DNA of 64,000 nt from Cypionkella sp. Its GTDB lineage: Bacteria > Pseudomonadota > Alphaproteobacteria > Rhodobacterales > Rhodobacteraceae. Positions 27,193 through 36,625 of the stretch are shown one piece after another. Made by a program: the position numbers and the translations under genes. How positions within the stretch are numbered: position 1 is the first letter of the stretch; the number at the start of each line of letters is the position of its first letter. Location of the stretch: NCBI RefSeq assembly GCF_028290025.1, contig NZ_JAQGKQ010000046.1, forward strand, positions 1-64,000, read 5' to 3'. The notes under the pieces were generated by a model. It did no database searches, was not told the origin of the DNA, and worked only from the letters and a program-made list of their open reading frames with translations.

Positions 27193-27813
27193 ATGTCGAA
27201 TATTGAATCGCTTTTTGTCACGCGGCTGTACCGCGCGGCTTTGGCCGAACAGGGTAAAACCATTGATCTCGAGGAGTTGGAAAACTCTTGCCTCGCGATT
27301 GCCGAGGACGATGAGGCGGGGCAGGACTGGTGCGAAAAGCACGGCTATCCGGGCTACACCAGCTATGCCTCACTCGACGATTTGCCGTGGCGGTTTCCGA
27401 TCTTCAAAGCTTTGGTTAAGGTTCTGGACAAGCATGTTGAGAGCTTTGTGAAGGACGTGCAGTTTGATCTGGGGAGCAAGAAGATCAAGCTGGACTCGCT
27501 TTGGATCAACATTCTGCCGCAGGGCGGGGTGCACAGTTCGCACATCCACCCGCACAGCGTGATTTCGGGAACGTGCTATGTGACGATGCCGCAGGGCACT
27601 TCCGCGATCAAGTTCGAAGACCCCCGGCTGCCGATGATGATGGCCGCCCCGCCGCGCAAAACCAAGGTGCGCGATGAGTTGCGGACGTTTGTTTATAGGG
27701 CACCGGACGCGGGAGAGGTGCTGCTGTGGGAAAGCTGGCTGCGCCATGAAGTGCCGATGAATATGGCGGATGAGGATCGGATCAGTGTGAGTTTTAATTA
27801 TGGGTGGGGGTGA
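27193..27813 (+). CDS. Putative 2-oxoglutarate/Fe(II) oxygenase-like protein (TIGR02466 family)
   Basis: A 206-residue cytoplasmic protein. The C-terminal double-stranded beta-helix has HSSHIHPHSVISGTCYV (iron-binding H-x-H in place of the usual H-x-D), followed by SWLRHEVPMN (distal His) and DRISVSFNYGW with Arg for 2-oxoglutarate. This arrangement fits the TIGR02466 family of unknown substrate. ATG 27193 has CGGAG upstream. It is a single-gene unit between lpxK and a bidirectional terminator. Confidence 0.85.
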   Translation: MSNIESLFVTRLYRAALAEQGKTIDLEELENSCLAIAEDDEAGQDWCEKHGYPGYTSYASLDDLPWRFPIFKALVKVLDKHVESFVKDVQFDLGSKKIKLDSLWINILPQGGVHSSHIHPHSVISGTCYVTMPQGTSAIKFEDPRLPMMMAAPPRKTKVRDELRTFVYRAPDAGEVLLWESWLRHEVPMNMADEDRISVSFNYGWG

Positions 27814-27852
27814 GGGGTAGAGCTTCGCACGAATGTGATGGGTTCATAATAA

Positions 27853-27878
27853 ACGAGCGGACTGTGTGGTCCGCTCGT
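27853..27878. terminator. Bidirectional intrinsic terminator
   Basis: A perfect 10-bp stem ACGAGCGGAC/GTCCGCTCGT with a TGTGTG loop. The minus-strand exit is T-rich (TTTATTAT) and the plus-strand exit is CTCTTCT. It lies between the stop codons of convergent genes. Confidence 0.8.
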
Positions 27879-27897
27879 CTCTTCTGGGCCAAAGAGT

Positions 27898-28266
27898 TTA
27901 GTCTGTACAAGTGTTTGGAATTCCCTTGGCGACAATCTCCTGCCAATTTGCCCCCAGTTCTTCCCGAGCCGAGAATGATTCCGAGTAGCCAGGATCGCCC
28001 TTGTTTACCATTTGGACAACGAGACTATCCTCAATGATCCGATAATCACTATTTGAAGCCTTGAAGTAGAAGCGATCACCACCGCGCTTGATTACTTCAG
28101 TCGAAGCAACGCGGTTGGCGACTTTTGAGGCACCAGCCTGCCCGCACGCGGGTGCGGCTGCGGTCGAAACGGCAAAAGAACTTTTGGTAAGTGGCTGGAC
28201 CTTAGTTACTGCGCATCCTGACAGCAAAAGAGAGGCCGTCACGACAAAAAATTGCAAAGATTTCAT
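27898..28266 (-). CDS. Small putative lipoprotein of unknown function
   Basis: A 122-residue protein with a signal peptide and lipobox (MKSLQFFVVTASLLLSGC, lipidated Cys at about 18) followed by a soluble domain with Cys, YFKASNSDYRIIEDSLVVQM and a C-terminal Cys (PNTCTD). No family is recognised. The start at MKSLQ (28266) is chosen because it begins the signal peptide; 13 upstream residues to 28305 are unlikely. The local sequence is visibly more A/T-rich than its neighbours, and the gene stands alone between a terminator and a repeat-bearing gap. Confidence 0.75.
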   Translation of the reverse strand: MKSLQFFVVTASLLLSGCAVTKVQPLTKSSFAVSTAAAPACGQAGASKVANRVASTEVIKRGGDRFYFKASNSDYRIIEDSLVVQMVNKGDPGYSESFSAREELGANWQEIVAKGIPNTCTD

Positions 28267-28715
28267 AGATTTATTTTCACTTCCATCGGGATTAATAGCG
28301 GCCAAACTCTATGCTCACGAACCCGTGATCTGCAAGCGCCTAAACATAAATAAGGCATATGACAGAGGTTTTAGCCGCATTTGAGAAGATAAGTTTTAAA
28401 CGATGGAGAGAGTTCGCTATTACGGACATGCCTTTCCAGCCTCCCAATTGAAGCCCCCAGCCCGGAATCAAGGGCGAAGCCCGCCGGGCCGCGCCTGACC
28501 TCCCGCTGGGAGGGCGCGATTGCTAAGGGCACCAGTTGAAGCTTTGGCGGAGGAGTTGCGGGATAAATTGTGCAGAACTTTTGCTGGCGCGCCATCCCGA
28601 GGTCAGGCGCGGCCCTTTGTGGTGAGGGTTGACAGTAAACGATGAGGAAACGGATGGGGTGGGTGCGTGGAATCTCGCATCCTATGCGGTGCCGAGTTTC
28701 GCGTCAGACCCCAGC
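28267..28715. other. 449-base intergenic gap with predicted promoter and long inverted repeat
   Basis: No gene is supported here. On the minus strand a weak promoter for the lipoprotein is possible: TTGCAG (28335-28330), a 17-nt spacer holding the palindrome TCACG-AACC-CGTGA, and ATAGAG (28312-28307). The rest contains the inverted repeat listed separately. Confidence 0.5.
28486..28615. repeat. Perfect 16-bp inverted repeat, arms 98 nt apart
   Basis: The left arm GGGCCGCGCCTGACCT (28486-28501) and right arm AGGTCAGGCGCGGCCC (28600-28615) are exact reverse complements. The left arm is followed by CCCGCTGGGAGG. It resembles a REP/MITE-like palindromic element; no ORF or target duplication was seen. 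Confidence 0.65.
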
Positions 28716-29837
28716 CTAAACTTCCCCCTGATGCTCACCTAGTTTCGGCGCTGGGCGATCCAGCGATAAGTCGGCACCCGAGAAGGTCATGGGGGAACGG
28801 ACTCCGGGGAGGCCGTCAGGGGCTATTTGCATTTGGCGGGCGAGGACTTGCGGGTCGGCGAAGACTTCGTCGAGGCTGTTGATCGGGCCTGCGGGGACGC
28901 CTTCGGCTTCGCAGGCGGCGAGCAAGTCTGACTTGGTCCAGGTTTTGGTGGCCTCGGTGATGCGGGCGGTCATTGCTTCGCGGTTGGCGATGCGGTCGGC
29001 GTTGGTGGCGAAATTGGGGGCGGTTGCCATGTCGTCTAGCCGCAGGACCGCGCAGAGGCGGCGGTATTGGCCGTCGTTTCCGGTGGCGAGGATGATCCAG
29101 CCGTCGGCGCAATCGAACACGGCGTAGGGGGCGAGGTTGGGGTGGGCGTTGCCCATCATGCCGGGTGCGCGCCCTGAGACGAGATAATTCATCGACTGGT
29201 TGGCCATGATTGAGGTGGCAACGTCTAAGAGGGACATGTCGATGTGCTGACCAACCCCGGTGCGGCCGCGTTGCAGCAGGGCTGCTAGAATTGCGGTGGC
29301 GGAGTATACTCCGGTGAAAATATCGGTGACGGCGACGCCGACTTTTTGCGGCTGACCGCCGGGTTCGCCGGTGACCGACATCAGGCCGGCCATGCCTTGG
29401 ATGATGAAATCATAGCCAGCGCGGTGGGCGTAGGGGCCGGTTTGGCCGAAACCGGTGACCGAGCAGTAGACCAGTTTTGGGTTGATTTTGCTTAAGCTGG
29501 CATAGTCGAGGCCGTATTTGGCTAGGCCGCCGACTTTGAAGTTCTCAATCAGCACATCGGCGTCGGCGATCAGGCGGCGAACGGTGTCCTGGCCCTCGGC
29601 GGTACGGAAATCGCAAGTGATGGAGCGTTTGCCGCGATTGGTGGCGTAGAAATAAGCGGCTGATTTGTCGCCGTCGCGCTCGATAAACGGAGGCCCCCAG
29701 CGGCGGGTGTCATCGCCCTCGGGCGCCTCAACTTTGATCACGTCAGCGCCAAGATCGGCGAGGGTTTGACCAGCCCAAGGACCAGCCAAAATCCGAGCAA
29801 GTTCAACGACTTTAACGCCCGCCAGTGGGGTGTTCAT
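28716..29837 (-). CDS. CaiB/BaiF-type CoA-transferase (class III)
   Basis: A 373-residue formyl-CoA-transferase-like enzyme that moves CoA between carboxylic acids. Signatures are LAGVKVVELARILAGPWAGQ, LGADVIKVE, GDDTRRWGPPF, DVLIENFKVGG and GFGQTGPYAHRAGYDFIIQGMAGLMSVTG. The catalytic Asp should be in GQHIDMSLLD (about residue 200). The acyl donor and acceptor are unknown. Its ATG directly abuts the dsbA stop (TAAATG), so it is probably co-transcribed with dsbA and the DUF721 gene, an unexpected functional mix. Confidence 0.93.
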   Translation of the reverse strand: MNTPLAGVKVVELARILAGPWAGQTLADLGADVIKVEAPEGDDTRRWGPPFIERDGDKSAAYFYATNRGKRSITCDFRTAEGQDTVRRLIADADVLIENFKVGGLAKYGLDYASLSKINPKLVYCSVTGFGQTGPYAHRAGYDFIIQGMAGLMSVTGEPGGQPQKVGVAVTDIFTGVYSATAILAALLQRGRTGVGQHIDMSLLDVATSIMANQSMNYLVSGRAPGMMGNAHPNLAPYAVFDCADGWIILATGNDGQYRRLCAVLRLDDMATAPNFATNADRIANREAMTARITEATKTWTKSDLLAACEAEGVPAGPINSLDEVFADPQVLARQMQIAPDGLPGVRSPMTFSGADLSLDRPAPKLGEHQGEV

Positions 29838-30518
29838 TTACTTCGCCAGCTCGGCGTCGAGGATAGCTTTCAGATCGTCGTAGGCCATATTGGAGTGTTT
29901 GGTGCCGTTTATGATGAAGGTCGGAGTGCCCTCAATCGCATCGGCTTTCATGTTGGTTTCAAAATGGGTTACCAGCGCCTCAGCCATCGCGGAGTTTTTC
30001 ATGCAGGCGTCGAGGGTTGCATCGTCCATACCGGCGGTGCGGCCGATTTTCTTCAGGTTTTCCACGACAGCGTTCGGGTCATCCGAGGCGGCCCATTCTT
30101 TCTGGGTTTCGAGCACGATATCGGTGATGCCCATGTAGCGCATCTCACCACCGCATCGAGCCATCATCGCGGCCCAGAGACCGTAGCGATCAAAATAGAC
30201 CTCGTGATACTCGAGGCGAACCTTGCCGGTGTCGATGTAGTCGGCCTTCAGTTGCGGATAAACTTCGGCGTGGAAGGCGGCGCAATGCGGGCAGGTGAAC
30301 GACAGGTATTCGACAATTTTGACCTTGGCGTCGAGTTGGCCGATACCGTAGTCAGCGATGGTGGCAGGGTCGATGGCCGCAGGCGTGGCAGCGGTTTCAG
30401 GCGCGGCGGTTGTTGTGGTGGTAGGCGCGGTTGTCGTGGTTTGGGCAAATGCGAATGATGACAGGCCAAGGCCCGCGATCAGGGCCAGTGCGGCGGTGGA
30501 TGCGAGAGTTTTAGCCAT
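29838..30518 (-). CDS. DsbA-family thiol:disulfide oxidoreductase
   Basis: A 226-residue periplasmic protein. A signal peptide (1 to about 26, ending SFAFAQ) is followed by a Thr/Ala/Pro-rich linker (about 27-55) and a thioredoxin-fold domain with the active-site CPHC (Cys76-Cys79) in YLSFTCPHCAAFHAEV. The helical insertion holds one further Cys pair (MARCGGEM, LDACMKN). The cis-Pro is in EGTPTFIINGTKH. It should oxidise or isomerise disulfides in exported proteins. It lies 3 nt after the DUF721 gene. Confidence 0.92.
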   Translation of the reverse strand: MAKTLASTAALALIAGLGLSSFAFAQTTTTAPTTTTTAAPETAATPAAIDPATIADYGIGQLDAKVKIVEYLSFTCPHCAAFHAEVYPQLKADYIDTGKVRLEYHEVYFDRYGLWAAMMARCGGEMRYMGITDIVLETQKEWAASDDPNAVVENLKKIGRTAGMDDATLDACMKNSAMAEALVTHFETNMKADAIEGTPTFIINGTKHSNMAYDDLKAILDAELAK

Positions 30519-30521
30519 GTG

Positions 30522-31055
30522 TCAGCCTTCCTTGGATTTTCGGCGATTTAGGATGTTTTGGCCAAGACGTTCAAGAGCTTGGCGCAGGTCGTCGTTCTGG
30601 ATCGGGGCTGCAGTGCGCGCAACCTCGGCCAGAATAGCGGGATCGGGCGCAGGCGGCTCGATGGGTTTAGTGGTGAACTCCGCCTGACCTTCGGCAAAGC
30701 CTGTGGCGGCGGTCTGAGTGATCAAGATGCGCGAAATCGCGGCGTAGCCATAAATGGCGTTGACCTTTTCGCGCAGCTTTTCCTTCTGCATCTCAACAAT
30801 CGGCGCATTCGGGCCGGTGGTGAGCAGCGTCAGGCTTGCGCCCATGCCCTCACGCCCGTAGCCGACTTTGACGGGGCGGGTCACACGCGCCATTTCCTCG
30901 CCCGCGATTTCAGGCCAATGGGTGAGCAGACGGGCGACGGCAAAGCCACGCTGCTCGCCCACTTTGCGGATTTGATCCTTCAGCAGCCCCGATGTGGCTT
31001 CAAAGCCGCGAATGCGACGATGGGCTGAGGGAAGCGGGCTGGGCGTGCGGGCCAT
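30522..31055 (-). CDS. DUF721 (DciA-like) protein
   Basis: A 177-residue protein with the DUF721 domain (about residues 15-125): GLLKDQIRKVGEQRGFAVARLLTHWPEIAGEEMARVTRPVKVGY, then a hydrophobic strand and a KLREKVNAIYGYAAISRILI segment. In other bacteria DciA of this family loads the replicative helicase DnaB. The C-terminal third is disordered-looking and charged. It is divergent from mutY and first in a unit with dsbA. Confidence 0.88.
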   Translation of the reverse strand: MARTPSPLPSAHRRIRGFEATSGLLKDQIRKVGEQRGFAVARLLTHWPEIAGEEMARVTRPVKVGYGREGMGASLTLLTTGPNAPIVEMQKEKLREKVNAIYGYAAISRILITQTAATGFAEGQAEFTTKPIEPPAPDPAILAEVARTAAPIQNDDLRQALERLGQNILNRRKSKEG

Positions 31056-31135
31056 CTGGTCCTATCCGTGGTTCGGGCTAGTGTATCCGGCAAGCCGGGG
31101 GTCGCCAAGGGTCGGCAGGGTTAAGGGGATAAAGA

Positions 31136-32170
31136 TTGCGTGACGCGGAGGTAAGCGAGCGGTTGCTGGCATGGTATGACCGATCGGCGCGGCTGATGCC
31201 GTGGCGGGTGCCTCCGGCTGCGCGGGCTGCGGGTATGCGAGCTGATCCATACCGGGTCTGGATGTCGGAAGTGATGTTGCAGCAGACCACCGTTGCGGCA
31301 GTTACCGCGTATTTTCAACGGTTTGTGACGCGCTGGCCGACGGTTGCGGATTTGGCTGCGGCGGCAGATGGCGATGTGATGGCGGAGTGGGCGGGGCTTG
31401 GCTATTACGCGCGCGCGCGCAATCTTTTGGCCTGTGCGCGGGCGGTGGTCAGCGCGCATGGCGGGGTGTTTCCGGGCTCGGCTGCGGCGATGCTGACTTT
31501 GCCGGGGGTGGGGCCGTATACGGCGGCTGCGGTGGCGGCAATTTGCTATGACGAGCCTGCGGTGGTGGTCGATGGCAATGTTGAACGCGTGATGGCGCGG
31601 CTGTTTGCGGTGCTTGATGCGTTGCCGGGCGCGAAGCCGGAATTGGTACGGCTGGCGGGCTTGGTGACGCCTGCATTACGGCCCGGTGACTATGCGCAGG
31701 CGGTGATGGATTTGGGGGCTACGATCTGCACGCCGCGCAATCCGGCTTGCGTGATTTGCCCGCTGCTCGGGCTGTGTGAGGCGCAACGGCTCGGGATTGC
31801 TGGGGAATTGCCGCGCAAGACTGCAAAGGTGGAAAAGCCCACGCGGGCAGGGGTGGCTTGGATTGCGTCGCGGGGGGGAGATATTTTGGTAGAGCGGCGG
31901 GCCGAGCGGGGGCTGCTTGGCGGGATGCTGGGGTTTCCGTCTGATGGTTGGGATGGCACGACGTTGGGTGCGCCGTTTGAGGCTGATTGGCGTTTGATTG
32001 GCGCGGTTAAGCATACGTTCACACATTTCCACTTAGTCTTGCAGGTGATGGTGGCCGATTCTGTGGCCAACCCGCAGAGAGGTGAATTTGTGCAGTTGAA
32101 GCCTGATGATCTGCCAACCCTGATGCGCAAGGCCTATGACCTTGCGTTTAATGCGAAAACGCCGCGTTGA
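31136..32170 (+). CDS. mutY: A/G-specific adenine DNA glycosylase MutY
   Basis: A 344-residue base-excision enzyme removing adenine mispaired with 8-oxoguanine. The catalytic Glu45 is in WMSEVMLQQTTV, and the helix-hairpin-helix/Asp region is TLPGVGPYTAAAVAAI and AQAVMDLGATIC. The [4Fe-4S] ligands follow as C-x6-C-x2-C-x5-C in CTPRNPACVICPLLGLC. The C-terminal NUDIX-like domain (about 225-340, GGMLGFPSDGW, VKHTFTHFHLVL) recognises 8-oxoG. It starts at TTG 31136 with AAGGGG upstream. Confidence 0.96.
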   Translation: MRDAEVSERLLAWYDRSARLMPWRVPPAARAAGMRADPYRVWMSEVMLQQTTVAAVTAYFQRFVTRWPTVADLAAAADGDVMAEWAGLGYYARARNLLACARAVVSAHGGVFPGSAAAMLTLPGVGPYTAAAVAAICYDEPAVVVDGNVERVMARLFAVLDALPGAKPELVRLAGLVTPALRPGDYAQAVMDLGATICTPRNPACVICPLLGLCEAQRLGIAGELPRKTAKVEKPTRAGVAWIASRGGDILVERRAERGLLGGMLGFPSDGWDGTTLGAPFEADWRLIGAVKHTFTHFHLVLQVMVADSVANPQRGEFVQLKPDDLPTLMRKAYDLAFNAKTPR

Positions 32171-32214
32171 GTGTGATGGATTTTGCGTTAGAATGGCCCA
32201 AACAAGAGGCCAGT

Positions 32215-33369
32215 ATGACCATTATTCCGAGTGCTGAAGTGCAACGTTTGCAAAATGCTCTGCCGTTCTGGCTGTCCTTGGCGATGATTCCGGTGGCGGT
32301 GCTGGCGACCTTGTGGGGCGGTTGGTTCGTGTTGGCGCTGCCGATTTACGCTTGGGGCATGTTTTCGCTGCTGGATGCGGTGGCGGGGCTAAACTCTGAC
32401 AATGCCGATCTCGATACGCCGGAGTCTGGCTTAAAATACTACCGTTTGGTGACGCTGATCTGGTTTCCAGCGCAGTTTACTCTGCTATGTTGGATGCTGT
32501 GGTATGTGCCGCAGGCGGTGGATTTGGGTGCGGCTGAGAAAATTGGGCTGTTTTTTGGCATGGGCGTGGTGTCGGGCACCATTGGCATCAACTATGCGCA
32601 TGAATTGATGCACCAAAAGCCAGCTTGGGAGCGTTGGTTGGCCGATTTGCTGCTGGCATCGGTGCTGTACAGTCATTTCCGATCCGAGCATCTGCGGGTG
32701 CATCATCTGTATATCGGCACCCCGCGTGACCCTGTAACGGCGCGCTATAACGAGGGGTTTCATCGGTTTTTCCCGCGTGTCTTGGTGGAATGTCGTCAGT
32801 CAGCGTGGAAGGCTGAAGCAGCAATGCTGGCGCGCAAGGGATTGAATAGGTTCGATAAATCCAACCCTTATTGGCGTTACTGGGGCTTGCAGGCAGCAAT
32901 GCTTTTGTTGGCCTTGGTGTTGGGCGGCTGGGTCGGGCTGGCGCTGTTCATCTGGCAAGCGTGGATCGCGGTGTGGCAGTTGGAACTGGTTAATTACATT
33001 GAGCATTACGGGTTAACCCGGCGTTATCTTGGCGAGGGCCGTTATGAGCACGTGCTGCCGCGCCATAGTTGGAACGCCTCACATCGGGCGTCAAACTGGC
33101 TGTTGATCAATTTGCAGCGTCATTCTGACCATCATTACAAGCCAGATCGCCGGTTTCCTTTGCTGCAAACCTATGCCGCGGACGACGCGCCGCAACTGCC
33201 CTACGGTTATCCGGTGATGACCATGGTGGCGATGATCCCGCCGTGGTGGAAGCGCGTGATGAACCGGCGGGTGAAGGCATGGCGGGCACAATATTACCCG
33301 GATATTGCTGATTGGCACCCGTATAATAAGGGGCTGAACCCGGATCCGAAGGGTGCTCCGGCGGTGTGA
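32215..33369 (+). CDS. alkB: Alkane 1-monooxygenase / membrane fatty-acid-desaturase-like hydroxylase
   Basis: A 384-residue integral-membrane di-iron enzyme expected to hydroxylate the terminal carbon of medium-chain alkanes with rubredoxin electrons. The histidine boxes are complete: HELMH (129-133), HLRVHH (159-164), NYIEHYG (260-266) and LQRHSDHH (300-307), with about six hydrophobic helices between. ATG 32215 has AAGAGG 5 nt upstream; 16 more residues from the mutY 3' end are rejected. No rubredoxin gene is nearby, so its electron partner is encoded elsewhere, and other hydroxylation substrates are possible. Confidence 0.9.
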   Translation: MTIIPSAEVQRLQNALPFWLSLAMIPVAVLATLWGGWFVLALPIYAWGMFSLLDAVAGLNSDNADLDTPESGLKYYRLVTLIWFPAQFTLLCWMLWYVPQAVDLGAAEKIGLFFGMGVVSGTIGINYAHELMHQKPAWERWLADLLLASVLYSHFRSEHLRVHHLYIGTPRDPVTARYNEGFHRFFPRVLVECRQSAWKAEAAMLARKGLNRFDKSNPYWRYWGLQAAMLLLALVLGGWVGLALFIWQAWIAVWQLELVNYIEHYGLTRRYLGEGRYEHVLPRHSWNASHRASNWLLINLQRHSDHHYKPDRRFPLLQTYAADDAPQLPYGYPVMTMVAMIPPWWKRVMNRRVKAWRAQYYPDIADWHPYNKGLNPDPKGAPAV

Positions 33370-33395
33370 GGCGGCGCTTTTCGCGGCTGTGGGAT

Positions 33396-33427
33396 GCCTC
33401 CGGCGGGGATATTTACGCCAGTTTGAA
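33396..33427. repeat. Dispersed GCCTCCGGCGGG-ATATTT motif, copy 2
   Basis: GCCTCCGGCGGGGATATTT with tail ACGCCAGTTTGAA, 27 nt after the alkB stop. It matches the copies at 3240 and 51694 in the core. Confidence 0.6.
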
Positions 33428-33459
33428 CGGTTGGTTCTCGATTTAGCAAGCCGTTCGGC

Positions 33460-34515
33460 TTAATCGCCATGGCCCCAACGGCGTAGCGCGAGGTGAAGCG
33501 GATTCAGAAAGCCGTCTTCTGCATAGCCATTTTTCGGGCGGGCGGGCAGGGCGCAGCCGACCTGAACCGCACGTTTCAATATGGCGGGCAGGGTTTTTAG
33601 CGGCCGGATCATGTACATAAAATTTTCAATACGGGTGCAGCCAAGGGTTTCGAATCGCGTCGTGAAATCGAGATAGGGCGCGATGAGCAATGTGCCGGGG
33701 CTGGCCTGAGTGGTCAGATGCCGCTCCATCTGCTCCAGCGGTTCGCCGTACATCGGTTTGTAGACGTAAAGCACATCGTAGTCGCCGTAGTGTGGAAATG
33801 TCAGCGCATCGGCTTGGAAAATCTGCGCGCTGGGCCAACCGCCGCGTTGCATCATTGCTTGGCCTGCGGCGGCGTGCTCGGGTTCATATTCCAGACCATC
33901 GGCGCGGGCAAAGAGTTCGGCGGCTTGGAACACTTTCAGACCCACGCCGCAGCCGACATCGAGGAACGCGGCCGCGTTTTTGTCCATCGCGAGGCAAATC
34001 CGGCGGGCGGCCATGGCATAGCGCAGGAAATCGGTGGTGGGATAGGGCAGATCGCCGTGGTGGCCGGGGGCATCGTGGTAAAGATTGGGCGGATGCGGGC
34101 TGAGATGGCTGTGCATATGGTCCCAAGTGCGGGAATGCAGGGCGAGGGTTTGGGCTTCGGGAGTGTAGGGCGGCGGGGCAGGCGGGAAAAGCGGAAGGCG
34201 CTGGCGTAGAGCGGTTTGCAGGCGGGCGAGAGCTGCCGGGTAAAGCCGCAGATGTCGCAGAACGGCGTCGAAGTACTGCCGCTCGGGTGCGTGCATCGGC
34301 AGCGCGCGGAGTTCTGGCGATTGCAGATGAAAGCTGTGGGCGCGTTGCAGGGCGTGACGGTGCGGCTCGGCCAAGTCTAGCAAGTGGGCAATTTTGAAGC
34401 GGATTTTCGGGGTGAAGGGCGGTGCAAAAGTTAACGCTATGTCGCTGAAAATCGCCCTAAGGGCGGCTTCCTCAGTTTGGCAAATGCGCGTCAGGCTGGG
34501 CAGATCGGGCTGCAT
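33460..34515 (-). CDS. SAM-dependent methyltransferase-like protein, unknown substrate
   Basis: A 351-residue protein with a helical Arg/His/Leu-rich N-terminal half (1 to about 165) and a C-terminal Rossmann SAM-binding domain: DVGCGVGLKVFQAAEL at about 185-200, an acidic loop ADGLEYEPEHAAAGQAMMQRGGW and DYDVLYVYKPMYGE. No signal peptide or transmembrane helix is clear. The substrate is unknown; the N-terminal part is not recognised. It is a single-gene unit between alkB and the ccrM terminator. Confidence 0.8.
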   Translation of the reverse strand: MQPDLPSLTRICQTEEAALRAIFSDIALTFAPPFTPKIRFKIAHLLDLAEPHRHALQRAHSFHLQSPELRALPMHAPERQYFDAVLRHLRLYPAALARLQTALRQRLPLFPPAPPPYTPEAQTLALHSRTWDHMHSHLSPHPPNLYHDAPGHHGDLPYPTTDFLRYAMAARRICLAMDKNAAAFLDVGCGVGLKVFQAAELFARADGLEYEPEHAAAGQAMMQRGGWPSAQIFQADALTFPHYGDYDVLYVYKPMYGEPLEQMERHLTTQASPGTLLIAPYLDFTTRFETLGCTRIENFMYMIRPLKTLPAILKRAVQVGCALPARPKNGYAEDGFLNPLHLALRRWGHGD

Positions 34516-34580
34516 CGCGGGCCAATAGGTTTGGGATTAATGCAGAGATGCTAGCGCAGGCGGCGGATTGTGCCTAATGG

Positions 34581-34611
34581 AAAAAACCCCAGCACGACAA
34601 GCATGCTGGGG
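34581..34611 (-). terminator. Rho-independent terminator after ccrM
   Basis: On the minus strand a perfect 8-bp stem CCCCAGCA/TGCTGGGG with a 9-nt loop is followed by six T residues, 53 nt after the ccrM stop. Confidence 0.9.
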
Positions 34612-34664
34612 CAGTGGTGTCAGGGGCGGACCGTGACACAGGCGTTCGGAAACTTTGGGATGCG

Positions 34665-35810
<1,146 letters not shown>

Positions 35811-35838
35811 TTATTCACCGTTTGTTGATGCAGAGAAT

Positions 35839-35877
35839 GAGTCATTGTGGATAACTCGTCAAATTCTTTATTGAATC
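35839..35877 (-). promoter_or_regulatory. ccrM promoter sites: DnaA box and two GANTC sites
   Basis: TTATCCACA on the minus strand (35846-35854) is an exact DnaA box. GAGTC (35839-35843) and GAATC (35873-35877) are both GANTC targets of the adjacent methylase. All lie within the 86-nt gap before ccrM. A weaker DnaA-like CTGTCCACA lies at 35911-35919 in the end of rnhB. Confidence 0.65.
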
Positions 35878-36514
35878 AAAGGGTTACAGATTTGTCTTGA
35901 TACAACATATTGTGGACAGGTTTGAACGAACGTCTATGTGCTGGAGTGACCCCAAGATTTAGCAACGCAGACTGGTGCATCTTTGTCGGGTAACCGGCGT
36001 TGGTCTCCCAGCCGTAGCCGGGGTATTGTTGCGCCAAATCCACCATGATGCGATCACGTGCAACTTTAGCGATGATAGACGCCGCCGCGATGCTGAGCGA
36101 TTTGGCGTCGCCCTGAATGATTGCGGTGGCGCGGCCCTTCAACTTGGTGGGGATCATGTGGCCGTCGATCAGAATATGACAGGGGGCTTGCGGTAAACCC
36201 GCGACGGCGCGTTCCATCGCCAAATGGCTGGCGCGCAGGATGTTCAATTCGTCGATTTCCTCGACCGAGGCGTGAGCGATGCAGCAATGCGCGCTGGCGA
36301 GGATGATCTCGTAAAGTGCCTCACGGCGGGCAGCGGTCAGGGTTTTCGAATCGGCCAAGCCCTCGGGGACGTTGGCGATGTTCAGAATGACCGCGGCGGC
36401 AGTCACCGGGCCTGCAAGCGGACCGCGACCAACTTCATCCACGCCAGCGATATGAGTGTGGCCTTGCGCTTGGGCGGCGGATTCGAATTCAAAGCTGGCG
36501 AAGATGATTTCCAT
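35876..36514 (-). CDS. rnhB: Ribonuclease HII
   Basis: A 212-residue RNase H-fold enzyme that cuts RNA-DNA hybrids and removes single ribonucleotides. The metal-binding acidic residues are D26 and E27 in GVDEVGRGPLAG, D117 in LIDGHMIP and D136 in IIQGDAKSLSIAAASIIAKVARD. ADSKTL and YPGYGWETNAGYPTKMH are further family blocks. ATG 36514 (MEIIFASFEF) is chosen over an in-frame start 20 codons upstream without a matching N-terminus. It lies just before ccrM, a common arrangement in this order. Confidence 0.95.
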   Translation of the reverse strand: MEIIFASFEFESAAQAQGHTHIAGVDEVGRGPLAGPVTAAAVILNIANVPEGLADSKTLTAARREALYEIILASAHCCIAHASVEEIDELNILRASHLAMERAVAGLPQAPCHILIDGHMIPTKLKGRATAIIQGDAKSLSIAAASIIAKVARDRIMVDLAQQYPGYGWETNAGYPTKMHQSALLNLGVTPAHRRSFKPVHNMLYQDKSVTL

Positions 36515-36625
36515 GTCTTCGCCTAGCGCGAAAACGTGGGCAAAAAAAGGGGGGGCGGCGCTGCTCGGTGCCACCGCCCCCCAAGTTCGGGCCGCTAAGG
36601 GATCGGGATGCGGCCCGGATTCTGC

